DNA from: an uncultured Alphaproteobacteria bacterium
Lineage (GTDB): Bacteria > Pseudomonadota > Alphaproteobacteria > RF32 > CAG-239
Assembly: GCA_902464275.1 (NCBI GenBank)
Contig: CABQIK010000001.1
Coordinates: forward strand, 93,393-157,392
Length of the DNA stretch: 64,000 bases
Direction of reading: 5' to 3'
Shown here: piece by piece, positions 49,937 to 56,894 of the stretch
How positions within the stretch are numbered: position 1 is the stretch's first letter
How the letters are laid out: every line of letters begins with the position of its first letter
Made by a program: the position numbers and the translations under genes
The notes under the pieces: model-generated
What the model was told of the DNA's origin: nothing
What the model saw: only the letters and a program-made list of their open reading frames with translations
Database searches by the model: none

Positions 49937-50255
49937 ATAAAAAAAAGACCTCTTTATGAGGTCTTTTTTTTATGCGCGTAGGGATAAGAACCCTGGAAAA
50001 AGGGTTTCAAGATAAAAAAGCTGTTATCTGCTTTTTTATCGCCGAAAGCGTAGTTTTGTTCGCGAGCAAGGAAAGCGACAGCAACCGCAGCGAGCTTACA
50101 AAACAAGTGACCGCAGCGAGTTAGCGATTGCCCTTTGGACAGAGCTTACGAGCCAGACAGACTACAAGCGAAAGGCGGACGGAAGTACGCCGGTCGGCGA
50201 CAGCCGATGAGCGCAGTGAATGAAGCGTAGCGGAATAATCCCTGTGCGCCTACCA
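49937..50255 (+). repeat. 319-bp tandem unit 2
   Basis: By eye an exact copy of unit 1, again ending in the 19-base tRNA-Lys 3' end. It is followed by a different sequence that leads into the efflux module. Confidence 0.9.
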
Positions 50256-50258
50256 AGT

Positions 50259-50290
50259 TGAAAAGAGGAAGTTTATACTTCCTCTTTTTT
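50259..50290. terminator. bidirectional terminator
   Basis: Stem AAAAGAGGAAG / CTTCCTCTTTT with T tail. It closes the repeat region and could also terminate the convergent marR transcript. Confidence 0.8.
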
Positions 50291-50385
50291 CATTTTAAAT
50301 CACTCCGCTCTGTATCGCCGTGTTCCCCTGACCTTGCGATTAAAACACGTTATTCCGCCGGCAATTTTGTTTCGCTTATTTTTTT

Positions 50386-50817
50386 TCAAATTTTCGCAAT
50401 AATATTTTTAAGCAAAGAAAGCTCTTCATCGGAGATATTTTGCAGACGATTTTCAAGAAACTGCTTGATTTTTGGCATATTTATATCAATAACATTTCTT
50501 CCTTCTGCGGTAATTGTCAGATAATTTACCAAACGATTATTTTTACGTCCGACAGAGCGTATAAGATATGCTTTCTCTTCCAGAATCTCGACCAATCTTT
50601 TAATGTTAGACTTATCTTTCATTAAAATTTTAGCCACATCTTGCTGGCAAATATTATCTTGCCCATAAATTGTATCAAGCACTGCGAATTGTTCTGATGT
50701 AATATGCGGTGATAATGACGATATATATTGATTTAACTCCACTTTCAGTTTTTTTAATGTTAAATCAATTGAATAAATCAGCGTTTCAGTATAGTGGTTT
50801 GCTTTAATTTTACTCAT
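50386..50817 (-). CDS. MarR-family transcriptional regulator
   Basis: 143 residues with a winged helix-turn-helix: SPHITSEQFAVLDTIYGQ, DVAKILMKDKSNIKRLVEILEEK (recognition helix) and the wing RSVGRKNNRLVNYLTITAEG. Divergent from the HlyD/ABC-2 genes, so it most likely represses them. ATG 50817 is chosen because AAAGGTG is upstream; the longer frame has no RBS. AT-rich, as is the whole module. Confidence 0.88.
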   Translation of the reverse strand: MSKIKANHYTETLIYSIDLTLKKLKVELNQYISSLSPHITSEQFAVLDTIYGQDNICQQDVAKILMKDKSNIKRLVEILEEKAYLIRSVGRKNNRLVNYLTITAEGRNVIDINMPKIKQFLENRLQNISDEELSLLKNIIAKI

Positions 50818-50840
50818 TTTTGCACCTTTATAATAAATGA

Positions 50841-50895
50841 TTGTTGACATTATAAACATAAAAGAATTATTATGTCAATCAGTTGATATGACAAC
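50841..50895. promoter_or_regulatory. probable MarR operator region
   Basis: Between the divergent marR and hlyD genes, half-sites TTGACAT (50844-50850), ATGTCAA (50871-50877) and ATGACAA recur in inverted and direct arrangement. Such spaced dyads fit a MarR dimer operator. Confidence 0.45.
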
Positions 50896-50915
50896 CATTA
50901 GTAAATGAAAGAAAA

Positions 50916-51701
50916 ATGAAAATGAAATATATATTAGCAATTTCTATCGTTATATGTGCAATGGTAGGTGCTTATATTTTTATATTGCCAAATAGCGATG
51001 AATTGATATTGCAAGGGGAAATAGATACCACAGAGGTGGATTTATCTTCCAAAATTACCGGTCGTGTAAAGCATATTTTGGTTAAAGAAGGCGATATTGT
51101 TACCAAAGGGCAAAAATTGCTTGTGTTTGATATTCCTGATATAGAAGCGCAAAAACAATCATCTGAAGCCGCTTATACTTTAGCATTGCAAACTTTTAAT
51201 CGTATCAAACCTTTAAAAGAAAAAGGATTTGCTTCCATACAATCCTATGACAATGCCTTTGCGGCACTAAAACAAGCAGAAAATAAACTCAAAGAAGTGC
51301 AATCTTATACAGATGAAAATACTATCACGGCACCTATCACCGGACAAGTCAGAGACATCAGCGTTGAAGAAGGTGAATTGGTCAGTGCCGGATATACGAT
51401 TATTACGTTGATTGACACTACAGATAACTGGGCGGTTTTCAACTTGCGTGAAGATTTGCTTGCAAAAATCAAGTTAGGTAATGTTTTCAAAGTTGATATT
51501 CCTGCTGTTGGGCAGAAAAATATTCCATTTAAAGTGGATTACATTAGTGCAATGGGCAACTATACGACTTGGCGAGCAACTAAAATCCGTGGTGATTTTG
51601 ACCTGAAAACTTTTGAAGTACACGCCCGTCCGCTAGAGTCTGTCAGCGGTTTAATTGCAGGAATGTCCGTCATTGTAGATTGGAATAAAGTGGGACAATA
51701 A
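50916..51701 (+). CDS. HlyD-family membrane fusion protein
   Basis: 261 residues. An N-terminal membrane anchor (4-22), then a split biotinyl-lipoyl motif (VDLSSKITGRVKHILVKEGDIVTKGQKLLVFD and TITAPITGQVRDISVEEGELVSAG) around a short helical hairpin, then a beta-barrel part. It connects an inner-membrane exporter to the outer membrane. It is short for the family. First gene of the module. Confidence 0.88.
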   Translation: MKMKYILAISIVICAMVGAYIFILPNSDELILQGEIDTTEVDLSSKITGRVKHILVKEGDIVTKGQKLLVFDIPDIEAQKQSSEAAYTLALQTFNRIKPLKEKGFASIQSYDNAFAALKQAENKLKEVQSYTDENTITAPITGQVRDISVEEGELVSAGYTIITLIDTTDNWAVFNLREDLLAKIKLGNVFKVDIPAVGQKNIPFKVDYISAMGNYTTWRATKIRGDFDLKTFEVHARPLESVSGLIAGMSVIVDWNKVGQ

Positions 51702-51704
51702 AAT

Positions 51705-52871
51705 ATGACCGCTCTCTTAAAAGTATTTAAAAGAGAAATTTATGCTTTAAAAAATAACAATTTTATGCTGTTTTCTGTTTTTGTTCTGCCATTTTTATTT
51801 ATCACATTGGTAACGGCGACATTTATATCCGGAGTAGCTAGAGATTTGCCGATAGCCGTGTTGGATGAAGATTCGTCTTCTCTTTCACGCAGCTTTGTTC
51901 GTTCAATCAATGCCGCTCCGGCAGTCGCTGTAAAATATAAAATTGCAACCCCAAACGAGGGAGAACATTTATTAAAAAGTGCCAAAGTTTATGCTCTGAT
52001 TATTATACCCAAAAACTTTCAAAAAGACATTTATCTGCAAAAACAGCCTAAACTACTATATTATTATAATAACCAAATGATTGCTGTCGGTGGCTTGATA
52101 ACGCGTGATATAAAAACTACCATACAAACACTCTTAATAGGCTTGACTGCCAGTATATATGCTAAAAAAGGCAAGCCGCTTAAAATTGTTACCGATAAAA
52201 CGAGCTTAATTCGTATTGATGAACGCATTAAATCCAATCCGTATTTTAACTATTCTTACTTTTTAATGTATTCATTGATAGCGCATATTTTTCAAGTGCT
52301 TATTACATTAACTGCGATTTGGACAGTTGGTTCGGAATTTAAGTACGGCACAACCGAAAATTGGCAGAAAACCGCAAACAATTGTATTATAACAGCCGTA
52401 TTCGGTAAATTATTGCCTTACTTTCTGTTATTTTACATATTTATTATCGGAACTTACGGAGCATATATCAAGTTTTATAATGCGCCATTTGCCGGAAATA
52501 TCGGTTTTACAGCTATAGGCATAGCTTTATTTATTTTAGCCTATCAACTTATGGGAACACTATTTGTTACAATACTTCACAACTGCCGCACAGCGATGAG
52601 TTTGGGAGGTGTTTATACTTCTCTGGGATTTTCGCTTGCCGGTATGACTTTTCCGTCATTTGCAATGCCAGCCTTTGTGCAAGTATACAGCGCAATATTA
52701 CCAATCAGACCATTTGTAGCTTTAATTGTCGACCAAGCTTTAAAAGGCATACCCTTTGTTTATGATATGCCGTATATTTATTGGCTGTTCGCTTTTGTTG
52801 TTGTAGGATTGTGCGCTTTACCGCTTTTAAAAAAACACGTTGGAGATAAAACGTTATGCTTTGGAATTTAA
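51705..52871 (+). CDS. ABC-2 type transporter permease, first copy
   Basis: 388 residues: helix 1 at about 20-42, a large extracytoplasmic domain (ARDLPIAVLDEDSSSLSRSFVRSINA, YALIIIPKNFQKDI), then five helices at the C-terminus. This is the ABC2_membrane_3 layout of YbhR/YhhJ-like exporters. No ATPase gene is in the module. The next gene overlaps by 16 bases. Confidence 0.85.
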   Translation: MTALLKVFKREIYALKNNNFMLFSVFVLPFLFITLVTATFISGVARDLPIAVLDEDSSSLSRSFVRSINAAPAVAVKYKIATPNEGEHLLKSAKVYALIIIPKNFQKDIYLQKQPKLLYYYNNQMIAVGGLITRDIKTTIQTLLIGLTASIYAKKGKPLKIVTDKTSLIRIDERIKSNPYFNYSYFLMYSLIAHIFQVLITLTAIWTVGSEFKYGTTENWQKTANNCIITAVFGKLLPYFLLFYIFIIGTYGAYIKFYNAPFAGNIGFTAIGIALFILAYQLMGTLFVTILHNCRTAMSLGGVYTSLGFSLAGMTFPSFAMPAFVQVYSAILPIRPFVALIVDQALKGIPFVYDMPYIYWLFAFVVVGLCALPLLKKHVGDKTLCFGI

Positions 52872-54004
52872 ATAAAATTAAACAAGTTTTTATCTGCGAG
52901 TGGCACAATATGTTAAACGACCGTGGAGCGGCTTTAATTATGATTGGTGCGGTGTTTTTATACAGTATTTTTTATCTTGCGCCGTTTCATAATCATATTG
53001 CGCGCGAAATTCCGATTGGCGTTATCAATCAAGACAACAGTGCACTTTCAAGGAATGTTATCCGCGCCTTAAATGCCAATGAAATGATAAAAGTTCCTGA
53101 ATTTTACGATAATCTGGAGCAAGCAAAAACCGCATTTTATCAAAATAAAATCCGCGCATTTATTGTCATACCCAAAAATTTTGCTCACGATATCAGACGC
53201 GGCAAAGTTACTATAGTTGCTGCTTATTTGGACAGTGCATATTTAATCATCTATAAACAGTTGACAGGCGGAATTAACGAGGTATTTTCTGCTATTGGTG
53301 CAAAAACGGAAATTCAATCTTTGACAAAACAAGGATTTAAAAAGCAACAAGCACATGCAATTAAAAATCCGATAGACTTTATTCAAATACCGTTATTTAA
53401 TCCGGTTGGCAGTTATCAAAACTATATTTACCCTATGGTTCTTATTTTGGTCTTGCAGCAAACAATGCTCATTGGTATTGGCATTTTATTCGGCACACGC
53501 GAAGAACGCAAGCAAAAAGACAATGAAAACGCGGCTATATTAGTTTTGGGCCGTGGTTTAGCTTATGCCAGTCTTTATTTAATCTATGCTTTGATATTTT
53601 TTTTGTTATTTCCATTGATAGCCGCCTATCCGGCAAGCAGTAATATTTTCGAACTGCTTTTATTTTTAATTCCATTTTTGCTGTCTACTGCATTTTTAGG
53701 GCAAACATTATCCGCTGTTTGCAAAACAAGAGAATGCTGTTTTTTTATTTTGATACCGTCATCTGTGCCTTTTATTTTTCTCTCCGGCTTTGTTTGGCCG
53801 CTTGAGGCCATGCCGGCTGCTGTCAATTTATTTGCCAAGCTTATACCATCAACATCGGCAATGCACGGATTGGTGCGCCTAAATCAAATGAACGCAAGTT
53901 TTTATATGACGCTTAGCGACTGCCTGATTTTGTGGATATTATGTTTATTTTATTATTTTTTTGCACTGCAGATTACAAAAAACAAACAACAAAATAATAA
54001 ATAA
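52856..54004 (+). CDS. ABC-2 type transporter permease, second copy
   Basis: 382 residues with the same layout as its neighbour: helix at about 20-38, extracytoplasmic REIPIGVINQDNSALSRNVIRALNA and AFIVIPKNFAHDI, then helices with FLSGFVWPLEAMPAAVN near the end. The pair presumably forms a heterodimeric membrane channel. An ATP-binding subunit is missing here and would have to come from elsewhere. Confidence 0.85.
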   Translation: MLWNLNKIKQVFICEWHNMLNDRGAALIMIGAVFLYSIFYLAPFHNHIAREIPIGVINQDNSALSRNVIRALNANEMIKVPEFYDNLEQAKTAFYQNKIRAFIVIPKNFAHDIRRGKVTIVAAYLDSAYLIIYKQLTGGINEVFSAIGAKTEIQSLTKQGFKKQQAHAIKNPIDFIQIPLFNPVGSYQNYIYPMVLILVLQQTMLIGIGILFGTREERKQKDNENAAILVLGRGLAYASLYLIYALIFFLLFPLIAAYPASSNIFELLLFLIPFLLSTAFLGQTLSAVCKTRECCFFILIPSSVPFIFLSGFVWPLEAMPAAVNLFAKLIPSTSAMHGLVRLNQMNASFYMTLSDCLILWILCLFYYFFALQITKNKQQNNK

Positions 54005-54120
54005 TGATAAATTTTTACTATACGGTATTTTACGGAATTCTCATCAGTACATTCGGCGGTTTGTTTATCATTCCAATGTTGTATGTACTCATACAGAGTG
54101 TCTACGATAAAATCAAATAG
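54004..54120 (+). CDS. 38-residue ORF resembling an RND transporter C-terminus
   Basis: The start overlaps the permease stop (TAATG). The product is one hydrophobic helix, STFGGLFIIPMLYVLIQSVY, with a short basic tail. FxxP(M/V)LYVL is reminiscent of the last helix of RND efflux pumps, so this may be the relic of such a gene at the edge of the module, or a small membrane protein. Confidence 0.4.
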   Translation: MINFYYTVFYGILISTFGGLFIIPMLYVLIQSVYDKIK

Positions 54121-54152
54121 CTTTTATTGTGTTGACAGCTTTCCACTACCAA

Positions 54153-54184
54153 TAAAAAAAGACCTCTTTATGAGGTCTTTTTTT
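54153..54184 (+). terminator. terminator, displaced copy of the tRNA-Lys terminator
   Basis: CTACCAATAAAAAAAGACC and the same GACCTC/GAGGTC stem as after tRNA-Lys, followed by ATGCGCGTA as there. It marks the right border of the inserted efflux module. Confidence 0.85.
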
Positions 54185-54222
54185 ATGCGCGTATAAAATT
54201 TATTCGTAAATAATAACAAGTT

Positions 54223-54660
54223 TTATTCACGGTCTTCGGGTTCCCACGGAAAGTTTATCCACACACCCATAGGCTCAGACATCGGAAAATAGTCGGGCTG
54301 GATTTTCGGGTTTTTATTTATCAACGTATAAACTTGCGCCAACGGATATTTGCCACGCAAATATTGCACCGTTTCGCCGCTATCACATAAATCATCAATA
54401 ATATAGGTGTTGGCGTCATTGATAATTTCATCCGATGTGGTATCAAGCATGGTTACTTGCTCTTTGCTCTCATCACTATATGATGACAGACGAATAAAAC
54501 GAATATCTTTATGCTTTAAGTAATGCGATATGATAGTTGCCGGAACCAGTCCGCCGCGGGAAACAGCCGCCAGAACAAAACCGTTCGGAGAGCGCTCTTT
54601 GATTTTTTGCGCTATTAAATAACAAGCCTTGTCTACCTGTTCTTGACTAATTTGTTTCAT
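54223..54660 (-). CDS. xanthine/guanine phosphoribosyltransferase-like enzyme
   Basis: 145 residues of the type I PRT fold. PRPP-binding motif YIIDDLCDSGETV and an early AVSRGGLVPA loop; the C-terminus WINFPWEPED matches the Gpt group. It salvages xanthine or guanine to nucleotide. Xanthine preference is inferred. Confidence 0.85.
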   Translation of the reverse strand: MKQISQEQVDKACYLIAQKIKERSPNGFVLAAVSRGGLVPATIISHYLKHKDIRFIRLSSYSDESKEQVTMLDTTSDEIINDANTYIIDDLCDSGETVQYLRGKYPLAQVYTLINKNPKIQPDYFPMSEPMGVWINFPWEPEDRE

Positions 54661-54730
54661 ATTCTGCCTCCGTTATGCCATTTGAGGCTTTATATTTACA
54701 GTATTTTATCAATTTTTTATTAACAAAAAT

Positions 54731-54824
54731 ACAACTTATACACAGTGCAGACTCGTAAATATTGCAAAAAAAAAACGCGAGCTAGAATATTCTTTAAATT
54801 AACAATTTGAGGAGATTTTAGCTC
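54731..54824 (+). promoter_or_regulatory. pilin cis-cassette 10
   Basis: DnaA-box TTATACACA (54736-54744), GACTC (54750-54754), TTGCAA -35, ten A, TAGAAT -10 (54783-54788). A dyad GAGCTAGAAT...ATTTTAGCTC ends at the base before ATG, as in cassette 4. Confidence 0.8.
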
Positions 54825-55448
54825 ATGAATACACAATCCGGACGTTCAATGGTTGAGATGCTTGGAGTATTGGCAATTATCGGAGTTCTGAGCGTCGGGG
54901 CGATTGCAGGGTACTCTAAGGCTATGAGAAAATACAAGCTTAACAAACTTTCAGAACAAATTAATACTGTGATTAACGCTGTGGCGCGCAATGCGCAGGC
55001 TTTTAATAACCTGACTTCAAATACAACCGTATTGCCGTATTTAATTAAAATGGGCGAGATTCCAAGCGAAATGGTTCAACAAAACAATAATAACGGCTAT
55101 ATACGCGATATTTTCGGTAATCAATTATATGTTACCTATCATCCGGGTAACGTTGATGTTACAACCGGTGTGCCGAATGTGACTATTTTATATTATTACC
55201 TCAATTTGCAAGGAAATTTAGATTTATGTCAGACCGTATTTAACCTTATTAAAGAACACAGCGGCGATATATATTACGCTTATCTTAACGGCGGTAGCGG
55301 CAACCTTAAACAATATTTCGGGGACAGTAACTGCTCCTCTTCGGTTAAATGCTTGCGCAATATAACGCTTGATGACATTGCCCAGACTTGCAGCTTGCCA
55401 TCAACACAAGAGCAGAGCGAAATGGCTATTTTATGGCAGAATAAATAA
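54825..55448 (+). CDS. type IV pilin-like protein, family member 9
   Basis: 207 residues. MNTQSG leader subtype with the invariant helix. The region AVARNAQAFNNLTSNTTVLPYLIKMGEIPSEM is similar to members 4 and 6, after which it diverges (YHPGNVDVTTGVPNVTILYYYLN). Cysteines are in LDLCQT, NCSSS, KCLRN and TCSLP. Confidence 0.85.
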   Translation: MNTQSGRSMVEMLGVLAIIGVLSVGAIAGYSKAMRKYKLNKLSEQINTVINAVARNAQAFNNLTSNTTVLPYLIKMGEIPSEMVQQNNNNGYIRDIFGNQLYVTYHPGNVDVTTGVPNVTILYYYLNLQGNLDLCQTVFNLIKEHSGDIYYAYLNGGSGNLKQYFGDSNCSSSVKCLRNITLDDIAQTCSLPSTQEQSEMAILWQNK

Positions 55449-55526
55449 AATTATTGACAAAAAGCGTGTTTTATGTCATAAATGGCGACACTGACAAATA
55501 ATTATGAACCCTTAATATAATGATTT

Positions 55527-55877
55527 ATGAAACCATGGCAAAAAAATGCTATCATCAGATTTTTCTCGGATGAAAAGCAAGAAAAGTTGTTGCGCATCAT
55601 GGACGGACTTAAAAAAGTTACTGCCGCCCATGAAAAGAACCAAGGTCCCGCGCCGGTTGAGAGTTTTTACGATGAGCTTTTCAAGGAAGTATTCCCTAAA
55701 GATCGGAAAACTATGATTAAGCTCTGGAACGAAATGCGGATAAATGAAAGAATCGGTTTCGTGAATGCTGCCACCGCGGTAACCTTGCTTTACAAACAAG
55801 CATGGGACAAATACCCGAGCTTTATCCACCCGGACATCTCACGTATTGTGCATTCAATACTGCGCACATACAAGTAA
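55527..55877 (+). CDS. hypothetical small helical protein
   Basis: 116 residues, soluble, predicted helical, Lys/Arg-rich; no domain recognised. No clear Shine-Dalgarno site. It lies between pilin 9 and a terminator. Codon use resembles the other orphan at 44905, so recent acquisition is possible. Confidence 0.55.
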   Translation: MKPWQKNAIIRFFSDEKQEKLLRIMDGLKKVTAAHEKNQGPAPVESFYDELFKEVFPKDRKTMIKLWNEMRINERIGFVNAATAVTLLYKQAWDKYPSFIHPDISRIVHSILRTYK

Positions 55878-55888
55878 GATATGACTTA

Positions 55889-55923
55889 AAACAAAAGGCG
55901 CCAAAACGGTGCCTTTTGTTTTA
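55889..55923. terminator. bidirectional terminator
   Basis: Stem ACAAAAGGCGCC / GGTGCCTTTTGT around a five-base loop, between the small hypothetical gene and the convergent secF. Confidence 0.85.
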
Positions 55924-55938
55924 AGTTTGCAATATGGT

Positions 55939-56877
55939 TTACACATTGCCGAACGGATTAACGTCTTTTTCACGCGCTTCTTGGGTTTTGCGTAAATCAA
56001 ACAAATTCAACACTGCCGAAGCAATATAAACTGATGAATATGTTCCGATAATTACGCCCCATAAAATGGTAAACGAAAAACTGCGCAAAGCTTCACCACC
56101 GAACACAAATAATGCCGCCGAGGCAAAAATGGTGGTTAAACCGGTTAAAATGGTGCGTGACAAAATGTCATTAACACTCTTGTTTAACAAGTCATATTGC
56201 GACATTTTTTTGTATTTACGCAAGTTTTCACGAATACGGTCATAGGTAACAACCTTATCGTTTACCGAATAACCGGCAAGAGTTAATACCGCGGCCACGG
56301 TGGTTAAGCTGATGTCAAAATCAAACAATGAGAGCAAGCCCACCGTAATTAAAACATCGTGGAACAAACCGACCAATGCGCCAAAGGCAAACTGCCATTC
56401 AAAGCGGAACCAGATATAAGCGCAAATAGCTAAAATAGCAATTAATGACGCAACCACACCGGCGCGTTTTAACTCATCTCCGACTTGCGGACCGACCGAT
56501 TCAACACGGCGATATTCGTACCCGCTGCCTAAAGCTTCTTTAATTTTAACAACGGCAATGCGTTGAGCGTCTTCGCTGTTGTCATCGGTTTGGGTGCGAA
56601 TTTGCATTTCATCGCCGTTTTCACCGATGGTTTGTAAAGTAAGCTCATCAAGACCAATTCCGGATAATTGTTTGCGAACCTCATTCGGGTCAATTTTATG
56701 GTCGCTCTTAACTTCCATTAAAATACCGCCGGAAAAGTCAATACCATAGTTAAAGCCTTTAAATACCATAAAATAGCATGAAAGCAAAACCATAATGATT
56801 GATGCAGCATACGCAATTTTACGCGCTTTCATAAAGTCAATATTGGTATCTTTGGTTACCCAATTAAATATTTTCAT
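55939..56877 (-). CDS. secF: protein translocase subunit SecF
   Basis: 312 residues with six membrane helices. NYGIDFSGGILMEVK near the N-terminus is the SecF signature, and GYSVNDKVVTYDRIREN the conserved cytoplasmic motif. With SecD it uses the proton gradient to pull proteins across the inner membrane. Follows secD by 17 bases. Confidence 0.94.
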   Translation of the reverse strand: MKIFNWVTKDTNIDFMKARKIAYAASIIMVLLSCYFMVFKGFNYGIDFSGGILMEVKSDHKIDPNEVRKQLSGIGLDELTLQTIGENGDEMQIRTQTDDNSEDAQRIAVVKIKEALGSGYEYRRVESVGPQVGDELKRAGVVASLIAILAICAYIWFRFEWQFAFGALVGLFHDVLITVGLLSLFDFDISLTTVAAVLTLAGYSVNDKVVTYDRIRENLRKYKKMSQYDLLNKSVNDILSRTILTGLTTIFASAALFVFGGEALRSFSFTILWGVIIGTYSSVYIASAVLNLFDLRKTQEAREKDVNPFGNV

Positions 56878-56894
56878 CTTATATTCCTCTGCAA

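Noticed and set aside
49618..50255. Tandem repeats considered as a CRISPR array
   Set aside because: There are two 319-bp identical units without short repeats and spacers, and no cas genes.
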